64,000 nucleotides of DNA, from positions 1,550,001 to 1,614,000 of the forward strand of contig OZ241918.1 in assembly GCA_965203915.1 (NCBI GenBank), read 5' to 3'. This stretch comes from JASGCL01 sp965203915. Its GTDB lineage: Bacteria; Pseudomonadota; Alphaproteobacteria; JASGCL01. Below, one piece after another: positions 8,962 through 18,159 of the stretch (the first letter of the stretch is position 1; each line of letters opens with the position of its first letter). Made by a program: the position numbers and the translations under genes. Under the pieces are notes generated by a model. The model did not search any database and was not told the origin of the DNA. It saw only the letters and a program-made list of their open reading frames with translations.

Positions 8962-10803
8962 TTAATAAATTCTTGCCTTGGGTGGGATTGATTTTACATC
9001 TTTGGTGGCAAAAGAAACGGGGCGATAAGAAAAATTTATTTTGCCCGCCATGAATTCGCCTGGCTCAATCCCCGCCGCGGTGGGAAAGGCCGCATGGGTA
9101 TGAACCAACCATTTGTCATCGTCGCGATTTTTAAAATCCTCCCGCGCGTGGGCGCCACGCGATTCTTCACGCGCCAAGGCACCGCCCATGGTAACAATCG
9201 CCATACCAAGCAGGTTATAAAATTCATAGGTTTCTGCTAAATCGCTGTTCCAGATTAATCCTGTATCTTTAAGAATCAAACCAACGCTGTCGCTGGCAAG
9301 GGTTTGCAATTTTTTTAAACCCGTTTGCAAATGTTCGGCGTCGCGAAACACGCCGCAATATTGTTGCATGGTATGTTGCATGGTATCGCGCGCCATGGCG
9401 GTGGTCATGCCGCCGCCGTTGGTGCCAAACCGCACCCTGTCGAACCTATCCAACAATTGTTCGCCGTTGTCATCGCCGTCATCCACCCTGCCGCCTTCGT
9501 TGATAGATTTTTTAATTTTGCTACGGCAATTCATCGCCACGGCGCGACCAAACACCACCAAGTCAAGCAGGCTGTTGGAACCCAAACGGTTGGCACCATG
9601 CACCGAAACGCAAGCCGCCTCGCCCGCCGCCATCAACCCTTCCACCACGTAACTATTGCCTTTTTTATTAACCTGCACCACCTCCCCCTTAATATTGGTG
9701 GGGATGCCGCCCATGTTGTAATGGCAAGTTGGAATAACAGGTATGGGGTCGCGCGTTACATCTAACCCCGTGAAGGTTTTTACCGTTTCGGCGATGCCTG
9801 GCAATTTTTCATGGATGGTTTGGGCGGGCAGGTGCATCAAACATAAATGGGCATGGTCTTTGTTTGGCCCGACGCCGCGCCCTTCCCTTACCTCCATCGC
9901 GATGGCGCGGCTAACCACATCGCGCGACGCCAGATCCTTCACATGGGGTGCATATTTTGCCATGAATTTTTCCCCTTCGCTGTTGATAAGGTAACCCCCT
10001 TCGCCCCGCGCCCCTTCGGTTATTAAACAACCCACACCATAAAGCCCCGTCGGGTGAAATTGAACAAATTCCATGTCTTCCAATTGTAAGCCCGCACGCA
10101 ACACCATGCCGCCACCGTCGCCCGTGCAAGTATGGGCGGAGGTTGAACTGAAATAAGCACGCCCATAACCGCCCGTTGCCAAAACAGTTTGATGGCCATA
10201 GAAACGATGAATCTTGCCATCCGCCAAATTCCACGCCAAGACCCCCAAAATTTTTGTTTCATTGCCCGATGATTGGGTAAGCAAATCGAGCGCGACATAT
10301 TCGACAAAAAATTCGGCTTTGGCTTTCAATGATTGTTGGTAAAGCGTGTGCAACATGGCATGACCCGTGCGGTCGGCCGCGGCGCAGGTTCGAATGGCGG
10401 GTGGTCCATCGCCAAATTTTGTTGTCATGCCGCCGAACGGCCGTTGATAAATTTTACCCTCGGCGTTGCGACTAAATGGCAAACCATAGGTTTCCAATTC
10501 GATAACCGCGGGGATAGCCTCGCGCGTCATATATTCTATGGCATCTTGGTCGCCCAACCAATCGCTGCCCTTCACCGTGTCGTAAAAATGCCATTGCCAA
10601 TCGTCGGCTGCCTCATTACCCAAGGCGGCGGAAATGCCACCCTGGGCGGCGACGGTATGGCTGCGGGTTGGGAAGACCTTGCTAATAACCGCGGTTTTTA
10701 AATCAGCCGCCGCCAAACCCAATGTCGCGCGCAGGCCCGCCCCGCCCGACCCAACCACCACCACGTCATAATGATGGTCAACAATGTCGTAGCCGTTGGT
10801 CAT
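8962..10803 (-). CDS. sdhA: succinate dehydrogenase flavoprotein subunit
   Basis: SdhA oxidises succinate to fumarate on the inner face of the membrane. VVVGSGGAGLR near residue 15 is the FAD-binding fold. RSHTVAAQGGI contains His49, the residue expected to carry covalent FAD. Substrate-site motifs include QFHPTGLYG, TEGARGEGGYL and HGANRLGSNSLLDLVVFGR. The length (613) is as expected. Its start overlaps the sdhD stop by four bases, so translation is probably coupled. Confidence 0.98.
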   Translation of the reverse strand: MTNGYDIVDHHYDVVVVGSGGAGLRATLGLAAADLKTAVISKVFPTRSHTVAAQGGISAALGNEAADDWQWHFYDTVKGSDWLGDQDAIEYMTREAIPAVIELETYGLPFSRNAEGKIYQRPFGGMTTKFGDGPPAIRTCAAADRTGHAMLHTLYQQSLKAKAEFFVEYVALDLLTQSSGNETKILGVLAWNLADGKIHRFYGHQTVLATGGYGRAYFSSTSAHTCTGDGGGMVLRAGLQLEDMEFVQFHPTGLYGVGCLITEGARGEGGYLINSEGEKFMAKYAPHVKDLASRDVVSRAIAMEVREGRGVGPNKDHAHLCLMHLPAQTIHEKLPGIAETVKTFTGLDVTRDPIPVIPTCHYNMGGIPTNIKGEVVQVNKKGNSYVVEGLMAAGEAACVSVHGANRLGSNSLLDLVVFGRAVAMNCRSKIKKSINEGGRVDDGDDNGEQLLDRFDRVRFGTNGGGMTTAMARDTMQHTMQQYCGVFRDAEHLQTGLKKLQTLASDSVGLILKDTGLIWNSDLAETYEFYNLLGMAIVTMGGALAREESRGAHAREDFKNRDDDKWLVHTHAAFPTAAGIEPGEFMAGKINFSYRPVSFATKDVKSIPPKARIY

Positions 10804-11156
10804 GATATTTGCCCCCGATAGAGATAATAAGCCAACAGCAAGGTTACAATTTTAAGCAACCACGAAACCAAAATATTAAAAAAAATGGCGGCATGTTGCG
10901 CCCTGGCACCATGGACATAATCTTCGATAATCACCGCGAAACCCAACTTGCCATGGTCAAAAATAAGCCAGAATAAAACCGCCATCGCCACCACCAATTT
11001 GTTACCCGCGAGGTCGACCGCGGCGGGCAAGGTAAAATCGTGATGCTGTAAATAAACCAGCAGGTAGGCCAGCAAGGCAACAATCAGAATGGCGGTCAAC
11101 CTTTGCCCCAGCCAATCACGGGTTGGTTTATTGGTTTTTGAAAAAAAATACGCCAT
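10800..11156 (-). CDS. sdhD: succinate dehydrogenase membrane anchor subunit
   Basis: This is the small hydrophobic anchor of complex II, with three membrane helices in 118 residues. FDHGKLGFAVIIEDYVHG is the recognisable family motif near the quinone/heme site. It lies between sdhC (three bases upstream) and sdhA (four-base overlap), the standard alphaproteobacterial order. Confidence 0.92.
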   Translation of the reverse strand: MAYFFSKTNKPTRDWLGQRLTAILIVALLAYLLVYLQHHDFTLPAAVDLAGNKLVVAMAVLFWLIFDHGKLGFAVIIEDYVHGARAQHAAIFFNILVSWLLKIVTLLLAYYLYRGQIS

Positions 11157-11159
11157 GCC

Positions 11160-11576
11160 TTATCCCTTCATTTTAAAAAACACAAATAAGGTAATAAAAA
11201 AAGATAACAGCAGGGAAGCCCAGGCGGTCAAGCGTGCCACCTTAATATTATACCCCAAACCTATATCCCAAAAAAGATGCCTGACGCCGTTAAGCCCATG
11301 CAACGCCAAGGCAAAAACCACGGGGGCAAAAATAATGTAAGCAAAGTTTTTTATTATTTCTAAAACGGCGTCGCTTAATATCATAACATGGAATAACAGC
11401 TGGCTGGTCGCAACCAAAACAATCAAAACCGCCACCCCCCACAAAAAAACCCCCGTGAAGCGATGCAGGATGGAGAGCAACATCGTTACCTCCCACCGAT
11501 AGATATTCAAATGGGGCGATAAGGGCCTTGGCATGTTGCCCATGTGCTTAGGATCAAATGTGGGTTTGTCGGGCAT
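11160..11576 (-). CDS. sdhC: succinate dehydrogenase cytochrome b556 subunit
   Basis: SdhC holds heme b and the quinone site of complex II. From ATG 11576 the protein begins MPDKPTFDPKHMGNMPRPLS, a typical SdhC start. The open frame extends 28 codons further upstream but those residues have no family resemblance. SILHRFTGVFLW is the quinone-site helix and HGLNGVRHLFWD carries the heme histidine. It has 138 residues and three membrane helices. It is the first gene of sdhCDAB; no sdhE is visible. Confidence 0.93.
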   Translation of the reverse strand: MPDKPTFDPKHMGNMPRPLSPHLNIYRWEVTMLLSILHRFTGVFLWGVAVLIVLVATSQLLFHVMILSDAVLEIIKNFAYIIFAPVVFALALHGLNGVRHLFWDIGLGYNIKVARLTAWASLLLSFFITLFVFFKMKG

Positions 11577-11677
11577 GGTAAATAAGGCTTTTGCTTTTGT
11601 TATTTTTTTTCGAGCACGAATGACGCGTCCCTTTATATCAACCTGCCCCCCTACCATCAAGATATTATTAATATATC

Positions 11678-13069
11678 TTATTGATTAACATCTTTCCAGG
11701 TCAAATCAAGGCAGGTCTTGATAACCTTGAACATATCATCCAATTGTGATTTTTCAATAATCAAGGGCGGGGAAATAAGCATGGTATCACGCGTGGCGCG
11801 CAAAATAACATTATGCTTAAAGAAATGATCGCGGCAAACGGTGCCCGTCGCCCCTTCGTTGGGGAAACGCTCCCTGGTTTTTTTGTTTTTGACCAATTCA
11901 ATCGCGCCGATAAGACCAAGCGACCTAACCTCACCAACTATCGGCATGTCTTGAATCTCTGCCAATTTTTTTGCGAGGTAGTGGCCAGTTTCATTTTTTA
12001 CCTTTTCGACCAACTTTTGATTTTCAATAATCTCCAAGTTTTTTAGGCCCGCGGCGCAAGCCACAGGATGCCCGCTGTAGGTATAGCCATGGGCAAAATC
12101 GTCATTGGCGGTATCCAATGTTTCCAGCACGTGTTTTTTGATTGCCACGCCCGACAGGGGAATATAGCCCGATGATAAAGCCTTGGCCATGGTGACAAGG
12201 TCAGGGTCAACATCGTAATGTTGGTGGCCAAACCATGAACCCAATCGGCCAAAGCCCGAAATGACTTCATCCATCACCAATAAAATATTATATTTTTTAC
12301 ATAATTTATTGACCTCTGCCCAATAATTTGGCGGCGGAATAATAACCCCGCCCGCGCCCTGCACTGGTTCGCCAATGAAGGCTCCAACCTTATCCGCGCC
12401 CAATTCATTAATTTTATCTTCGATGGCTTGAACGCAGGCCTTGCCAAATTCTTCCTGATTCATGTCGCCACCTTCGGCATACCAATATGGTTGGCGAACA
12501 TGGTGGATGCCTGGCAACATCATCGGGGTTTGGCTGTGCATGTAGCCCATGCCACCCAAACTTAAGCCCGTTATGGTCGACCCATGGTAGGCGTTTTTGC
12601 GTGCAATGATGTGCATTTTTTCGGTTTTGCCCTTTAACTGCCAATAACGGCGCACCAAACGCACCACGGTATCGTTCGATTCAGAACCAGACGAACCATA
12701 GAAAAAATAATTCAATTCTTTATCGCGTGTTTTATTATGAAGTTGTGCCAATTTTTTTGACAGCGCAATCACGGGGGGGTGGCTGGTTTTAAAAAAAGTA
12801 TTGTAATAGGATAATTCGCGAACTTGGTCGGCGACAACCTGGGCTATTTCTTCGTTACCGTAACCAATGGCGCTGCACCATAATCCCGCCATGCCATCAA
12901 GTATTTCATTGCCTGCCTTATCGGTTAAATAACAACCCTTGGCGTTGGTGATGATGCGCGGTCCGCCCGCCTCGGCCAAGGCCTTGTGGTCGGTGAAGGG
13001 GTGGACGTGATGGGCTATGTCTTCTTTTTTAAGCGTGGCATCGTCCATATTATGCAAAATACTGGTCAT
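11678..13069 (-). CDS. class III omega-aminotransferase, probably putrescine/polyamine-pyruvate type
   Basis: This PLP enzyme transfers an amino group from a terminal amine to pyruvate or a similar acceptor. The PLP lysine is Lys296 in TMAKALSSGY. GSSGSESNDT binds the cofactor phosphate and LLVMDEVISGFGR is the family signature. The overall sequence resembles SpuC (putrescine-pyruvate) and beta-alanine-pyruvate aminotransferases. The neighbouring GlnA-like gene favours a polyamine substrate, since such pairs occur in polyamine catabolic loci, but substrate cannot be read from sequence. The gene is separated by 114 bases from the upstream synthetase. Confidence 0.85.
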   Translation of the reverse strand: MTSILHNMDDATLKKEDIAHHVHPFTDHKALAEAGGPRIITNAKGCYLTDKAGNEILDGMAGLWCSAIGYGNEEIAQVVADQVRELSYYNTFFKTSHPPVIALSKKLAQLHNKTRDKELNYFFYGSSGSESNDTVVRLVRRYWQLKGKTEKMHIIARKNAYHGSTITGLSLGGMGYMHSQTPMMLPGIHHVRQPYWYAEGGDMNQEEFGKACVQAIEDKINELGADKVGAFIGEPVQGAGGVIIPPPNYWAEVNKLCKKYNILLVMDEVISGFGRLGSWFGHQHYDVDPDLVTMAKALSSGYIPLSGVAIKKHVLETLDTANDDFAHGYTYSGHPVACAAGLKNLEIIENQKLVEKVKNETGHYLAKKLAEIQDMPIVGEVRSLGLIGAIELVKNKKTRERFPNEGATGTVCRDHFFKHNVILRATRDTMLISPPLIIEKSQLDDMFKVIKTCLDLTWKDVNQ

Positions 13070-13183
13070 GGTTTTTTTCCTCTATTTTTATATTTTATTG
13101 GTTTTTTGCGCCAATAAATTGTTATTGTGATTTATATATAATTAAATAATTAAAAGCAAGGGTTGGATAGTAGCACAGCGGCG

Positions 13184-14554
13184 CTAGACATTAAGCAATA
13201 GGTGCTCCCGTTCCCATGAGCTTATCACGCGGTGAAATTTATCATATTCGTGTAATTTAACCGCGCTGAACAGGCTGACAAAATCTTCGCCCAAAATTTC
13301 TTTCATTTTTTTCGAATGGGTCATTTTGTTAATGGCGTCATGCAAGCTGTGGGGCAGGGTAAAAGCTAGCTTGTAGGCATCCCCCTCGGTCGGGCGGCCA
13401 GGCGATATACGTTCTTTCAAACCCAACAGGCCCGCGGCCAAACTGCCCGCGAAGGCAAGGTAAGGATTGCAGTCGGCGCCGATGATACGATTTTCTACCC
13501 GCCGATTTTTTATTTCGGAGGCTGGCACCCGCAAGCCCACCGTGCGGTTATCAAGCCCCCAATGGGTATTGATAGGAGCGTCGCTGTAAGGGGTGATGCG
13601 GCGGTAGCTGTTAATATTGGGCGCGAACAAGGGGAAACATTGATTCATGTATTTGCGCAAACCACCGATGTAATAAAACAATTTGCGGCTATTCCTGCCA
13701 TCGCTTTCGGCAAAAACATTATGCCCCGTTTTTATATCAACCAGCGATTGATGCAAATGCATCGCCGAACCCGTGTTGTTTTCGTAAGGCCGCGCCATGA
13801 AGGTAACGAACATTCCTTTTTCCAAGCCAACCTGGCGCGCCATGCGTTTAAACAAAAAAACCTGGTCCGCGAGGGACAGGGCATCGCCGTGGTTAAAGTT
13901 AAATTCTATTTGCGCAGGCCCCGATTCCAAAGCAATGGTGTCAACATCAATATCCATTTTTTCAGAATAATTGTATATTTGGTCCACCACATGGTCGAAA
14001 TTATTAAGCCGTTCCAGCCCATAACCCTGGCCCGATGGATCTTGCCGCCCCGTCAACGATTCGGGGGTTTGCAGGGGAAGGTCGGCATCGAGGTTTTTTT
14101 GCACCAAATAAAATTCCAATTCGGGGGCGACCACGGGTTTAAGCCCCATCTCGGCATATAATTTTATTACGTTTTTCAAAACCGAACGGGGGGCGTAGGA
14201 TAATTCTTGCCCCGCCAAGGCTTTGTTTTTGCCATCGCTGGGGTAGACAACATCGCACACCACCTGGGCGGTTGGGTTTTTATACCACGGCACCAAACTC
14301 ATCGAAGAAAAATCAGGCGTCATTTGCAGGTCGCCGTCGGTATCTCTAATCACCTCTTCGTCCCAAATATAATCGCCGTTGACGGTTTCTTTGATAACCT
14401 CGATAGGCATGCGAATGCCGCGTTCATAATCTTCTAAAAACTTTTTGGCGGGAATTATTTTCCCGCGCATAATGCCATTGAGGTCAGGCATGGCGCATTC
14501 AACTTCATCAATTTTATGTTTTTCCAGCCATGCCGTTACTTCCGCCCTATCCAT
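13184..14554 (-). CDS. glutamine synthetase-family gamma-glutamylpolyamine synthetase
   Basis: This GlnA-fold ligase (456 residues) most likely joins glutamate to putrescine or another polyamine using ATP. The N-terminal beta-grasp part (VECAMPDLNGIMRGK) and catalytic barrel (APELEFYLVQ, GPAQIEFNFNHGDAL, SAMHLHQSL, NRTVGLRVP, NRIIGADCNPYLA) match the PuuA/SpuI branch, not housekeeping GlnA. The adenylylation tyrosine motif of GlnA is not present. A good promoter (14591-14619) lies about 36 bases upstream. Together with the next gene it suggests a polyamine degradation route. It could act on another amine. Confidence 0.85.
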   Translation of the reverse strand: MDRAEVTAWLEKHKIDEVECAMPDLNGIMRGKIIPAKKFLEDYERGIRMPIEVIKETVNGDYIWDEEVIRDTDGDLQMTPDFSSMSLVPWYKNPTAQVVCDVVYPSDGKNKALAGQELSYAPRSVLKNVIKLYAEMGLKPVVAPELEFYLVQKNLDADLPLQTPESLTGRQDPSGQGYGLERLNNFDHVVDQIYNYSEKMDIDVDTIALESGPAQIEFNFNHGDALSLADQVFLFKRMARQVGLEKGMFVTFMARPYENNTGSAMHLHQSLVDIKTGHNVFAESDGRNSRKLFYYIGGLRKYMNQCFPLFAPNINSYRRITPYSDAPINTHWGLDNRTVGLRVPASEIKNRRVENRIIGADCNPYLAFAGSLAAGLLGLKERISPGRPTEGDAYKLAFTLPHSLHDAINKMTHSKKMKEILGEDFVSLFSAVKLHEYDKFHRVISSWEREHLLLNV

Positions 14555-14590
14555 AGTACACCTGTTTCTATCAATTGTTTAATAATTGGC

Positions 14591-14619
14591 ACTATAGCAA
14601 GCTTATGGGTAAATGGCAA
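14591..14619 (-). promoter_or_regulatory. candidate sigma-70 promoter of the gamma-glutamylpolyamine synthetase gene
   Basis: On the minus strand TTGCCA (14614-14619) and TATAGT (14591-14596) are 17 bases apart, close to consensus. The implied transcript start is about 30 bases before ATG 14554. Confidence 0.55.
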
Positions 14620-14743
14620 ATTGGCAAGGGTTTTAGGATGGGATGGGCAACACCATAAACAAAGTAAGACAAAATATTGATGCTTAAAAAAAATAAAAAA
14701 AGGCGGGATGAAGATAGGTTACCTTGGCGATAAAGGTAATATT

Positions 14744-16366
14744 TTAGCTACAAGCCTTATCTATCAGCGCCAAAAATTTTTCGCGACCAAACAGGGCGAT
14801 AAAACTGCCCAGGCGCGGCCCTTCCGCCTGGCCTAACAAGGTTTGATAGAGCAATTGAAACCAATCCCTTAATTCCAGGGTGGTTTTTTTACCGCATTCA
14901 TAAACGATGGTTTGTAATTCTTCGGGCGTGGCGGCGTTGCTGGATTGTAAATGGCTGGCAAGGTCCAACAGCCATTGTTTTTCTACATCGCTTGGTTTTT
15001 TAAATTGTTTTTTTGGTTTCACAAAATCTTCATAATAGCGCATGGCGTAGCCGACCAGCGCATCCAACGCCTTATCATTGTCAGGGTTAGCATTTTTATA
15101 ATAATTGTTGATGAAGCCCCACAGAATATTTTTATCGCTGGCGTCAGACGCCGACACCAAATGGAGGAGCAGCGAAAAAGGCACCGCGGGCGATTGATTG
15201 TCTTGCCAATGTTCCATGTTGATATGAAGCACAGGATTATCGAGCATGTCGCCATATTTTTTTTCTTGCGCCTGTTTATGCAGGGCGTTTAATTGCTGGT
15301 AATACTCGTCAACATTTTTGGGAATAATATCAAAAAATAATCGCTTGGCGGTTTTTGGTTTTTGATACATAAAATAACTTAATGATTCGGGCGGCGCGTA
15401 ACGCAACCATTCTTCCATGGTTAGGCCATTGCCTTTGCTTTTGGAAATTTTTTGCCCCTCGTCATCCAAAAATAATTCGTAATGAAACATTTCGGGCGGC
15501 TTGCCCCCCGTTTTCTTAACAATTTCCAATGCCAATTCGGCGGATGGAATAAGGTCCTTCCCCGCCATTTCGTAATCAATCTGCAACGCCTGCATACGCA
15601 TCGACCAATCGGGTTTCCATTGCAATTTGCATTGCCCACCCAATATGGATTGTTCTATTTCTTTGCCCTGATATTGATAAGTGATGGTGTTCTTAACAAC
15701 ATCGGTTTTGATAATCGGAACCTGCAACACCACGCCCGTTTCGGCGAAGATAGGCAAAAAGGGCGAGTAGGTTGATTGCCGTTCCGCACCCAGGGTCGGC
15801 AACATAATAGCCAAAATATCATCATGATGTTTCAGGTATTTTTTTAACACGTCATCAAACGCGCCCGCGCGATATTGTTCGGTTGCCGACATGAATTGGT
15901 AATCGAAACCAAATTGGTCAAGGAAATCGCGCAGTCGCGCATTGTTCTGTTCGCCGTAACTTTCATATTTGCTGTAGGGGCCGTCAGCAAAGGGGTTGGG
16001 GACTTGCGTCAGTGGTTTGCCCAAATGCTTTGCCAACATGTCTTGGTTGGGAACATTGCTCGGCACTTTGCGAAAACCATCCATGTCATCAGAAAAACAT
16101 ATCAATTTGGTGGGAAGGTCGGACATGACAGCAAAGGCCTGGCGCACCATGGTGGTGCGTAATACCTCACCAAATGTTCCAATATGCGGCAAGCCCGACG
16201 GGCCATAACCCGTTTCAAAAATTACCGCGCCCGTCGGGGGGGCAGTATTTTCATATCGCTTGACCAACCGCGCCGCTTCGCCAAAGGCCCAAGATTTGGC
16301 CGAAGCCGCCAAGGGCCGATAAGTAGGACGAAACCCCGATAAAAATTTTTCAGATAAAAAACCCAT
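14744..16366 (-). CDS. lysK: class I lysyl-tRNA synthetase
   Basis: This enzyme charges tRNA-Lys with lysine. It belongs to the class I type found in alphaproteobacteria, archaea and spirochaetes, and is unrelated to the class II LysS. HIGT at residues 61-64 stands for the HIGH motif and KISKSKGNG near residue 308 for KMSKS. The C-terminal helical anticodon-binding region is complete, with 540 residues. It follows a small lipoprotein gene by eight bases and is the last gene of what looks like a secA-gatCAB operon. Confidence 0.95.
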   Translation of the reverse strand: MGFLSEKFLSGFRPTYRPLAASAKSWAFGEAARLVKRYENTAPPTGAVIFETGYGPSGLPHIGTFGEVLRTTMVRQAFAVMSDLPTKLICFSDDMDGFRKVPSNVPNQDMLAKHLGKPLTQVPNPFADGPYSKYESYGEQNNARLRDFLDQFGFDYQFMSATEQYRAGAFDDVLKKYLKHHDDILAIMLPTLGAERQSTYSPFLPIFAETGVVLQVPIIKTDVVKNTITYQYQGKEIEQSILGGQCKLQWKPDWSMRMQALQIDYEMAGKDLIPSAELALEIVKKTGGKPPEMFHYELFLDDEGQKISKSKGNGLTMEEWLRYAPPESLSYFMYQKPKTAKRLFFDIIPKNVDEYYQQLNALHKQAQEKKYGDMLDNPVLHINMEHWQDNQSPAVPFSLLLHLVSASDASDKNILWGFINNYYKNANPDNDKALDALVGYAMRYYEDFVKPKKQFKKPSDVEKQWLLDLASHLQSSNAATPEELQTIVYECGKKTTLELRDWFQLLYQTLLGQAEGPRLGSFIALFGREKFLALIDKACS

Positions 16367-16374
16367 GGCGCGAC

Positions 16375-16671
16375 CTATGATATTTTTTTGCTGGCTTCAA
16401 GCATGTTAACCACCCGCGCGGCAAGGTGGGCAAAATGGTTCAGGTTAAAAGCCAATTTTCTATCCGCGCAATTGCTTATGGCAACGCGGGTGGGTTCGCT
16501 GTTTTCGGCTTCTGAAGTAATGGGGGCGGGCGGGGTGGGCAGTGGGGTGCCAAATGATTGGTTGTTGTCGCGTTGGCTGGGATAACTTCTATCCAACGGG
16601 GCGCATTTGGAACGGCACCCGACCAGCGTTAATAAACCGACCAACAAGAAAGTGGTAAAAAATTTTGTCAT
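16375..16671 (-). CDS. small putative lipoprotein, function unknown
   Basis: The 98-residue protein has a lysine-containing start, a hydrophobic stretch and a lipobox-like LVGC, so it should be a lipid-anchored envelope protein of about 80 mature residues. A Pro/Ser/Glu-rich low-complexity middle is followed by a short helical end. I do not recognise a family. It sits between gatB and lysK with gaps of eight bases on both sides, so it is cotranscribed with translation genes although nothing in it suggests a role in translation. Confidence 0.65.
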   Translation of the reverse strand: MTKFFTTFLLVGLLTLVGCRSKCAPLDRSYPSQRDNNQSFGTPLPTPPAPITSEAENSEPTRVAISNCADRKLAFNLNHFAHLAARVVNMLEASKKIS

Positions 16672-16679
16672 GTTATGCG

Positions 16680-18158
16680 TTATTTTGATAAGTAATCTTT
16701 TAACACCTGATTAGCAAGGGTCGGATTGGCACTACCCTTTGATAATTTCATCAATTGCCCCACCAAAAAACCAAAAACCTTTTCATTGCCATTTTTGTAA
16801 TCGGCAACTTGGGTTGGGTTATTTTTGATAACCTCTTGCGCCAGCAATTCTATCGCCCCTTTGTCAGAAACCTGGGCCAAGCCTTTTTCTTTGATAATCT
16901 CAACCGCCGATTTCCCGCTTTCCCACATGGCGAGGAAAACATCCTTCGCCATTTTACCCGAAATGGCACCGCCCTGCAATTCATTGACAAGCCCCGCCAA
17001 ATTATCGGCGGTGATGGGGCTGTTGGCAATGGTTAGGTCATGTTTATTAAGGTTGGCAAAAAGATCGCCCAATATCCAATTGGCCAATAATTTGCTGGAT
17101 GATTTTTCTTTCAACTTGCTTAGCCCCATTTCAAAATAATCGGCAATGTCGCGTTCGGCCAACAATTGGTCGGCGTCATAACCGCTTAGGCCATAATCTT
17201 TTTCCCATTGTTGTTTTTTGTCATCGGGCAACATGGGAAGCGATGCCTTGCATTCGTCTTCAAATTTTTTATCAATCACCAGCGGCAACAGGTCAGGGTC
17301 GGGGAAGTAGCGGTAATCCGCGGCATCTTCCTTATCGCGCATCGGGCGGGTTTCGTTTTTATCTGGATCGTAGAGGCGGGTTTCCTGCAACATTTTTTCA
17401 CCGCGTTCGAGCAGGGCAATTTGCCTTTTGGCTTCGACCACAATGGCGTCGCGCACAAATTTTATAGAATTGATATTTTTTAATTCGGCGCGCGTGCCCA
17501 AATTTTTATCGCCAACCCGCCGCACCGAAACATTAACATCGGCACGCAACGACCCTTCCTGCATGTTACCATCGCAAGCACCAATATGGCGCAGGAGCGC
17601 GCGCAATTTCGTGACATACAATCCTGCTTCCTCGGGCGATGTCATGTCGGGTTTGGAAACAATTTCCATCAATGCCACGCCCGAACGGTTAAGGTCGATG
17701 TAGGATTGGTTGGGCGACAGGTCATGGATGGATTTGCCAGCGTCCTGTTCCAAATGCAACCGTTCGATACCAATGGTTTTTTGCGTGCCATTTTCAAGGT
17801 CAATGGTGATGGCCCCTTCCCCCACGATGGGTTTATCGAATTGCGAAATTTGATACCCCTGGGGCAGGTCGGCATAAAAATAATTTTTGCGGGCAAACAC
17901 CGATCTATGATTTATTGTAGCCTTCAACGCCAGGCCCGTGCGCACCGCTTGGCGCACGCATTCGCGGTTGATGGTGGGCAATTGCCCGGGCAAAGCCGCA
18001 TCGAACAGGGTAACATGGCTGTTGGGCGCGCCGCCGAAGTCGGTTTTGGCGCGCGAAAATAATTTTGATTGCGAAATGACTTGGGCATGCACCTCTAACC
18101 CCACGACAATTTCCCAATCGCCAGTTTTTCCCTTTAAGGTGAATTGTTGTTGCGTCAT
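16680..18158 (-). CDS. gatB: aspartyl/glutamyl-tRNA amidotransferase subunit B
   Basis: GatB is the kinase/tRNA-binding subunit of the amidotransferase that converts Glu-tRNA-Gln (and Asp-tRNA-Asn) to the amides. The start WEIVVGLEVHAQV, the block GSLRADVNVSVR and DYRYFPDPDLLPL are family hallmarks. The C-terminal YqeY-like tail domain is present. Length is 492. It follows gatA by one base. Confidence 0.97.
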   Translation of the reverse strand: MTQQQFTLKGKTGDWEIVVGLEVHAQVISQSKLFSRAKTDFGGAPNSHVTLFDAALPGQLPTINRECVRQAVRTGLALKATINHRSVFARKNYFYADLPQGYQISQFDKPIVGEGAITIDLENGTQKTIGIERLHLEQDAGKSIHDLSPNQSYIDLNRSGVALMEIVSKPDMTSPEEAGLYVTKLRALLRHIGACDGNMQEGSLRADVNVSVRRVGDKNLGTRAELKNINSIKFVRDAIVVEAKRQIALLERGEKMLQETRLYDPDKNETRPMRDKEDAADYRYFPDPDLLPLVIDKKFEDECKASLPMLPDDKKQQWEKDYGLSGYDADQLLAERDIADYFEMGLSKLKEKSSSKLLANWILGDLFANLNKHDLTIANSPITADNLAGLVNELQGGAISGKMAKDVFLAMWESGKSAVEIIKEKGLAQVSDKGAIELLAQEVIKNNPTQVADYKNGNEKVFGFLVGQLMKLSKGSANPTLANQVLKDYLSK

Positions 18159-18159
18159 G

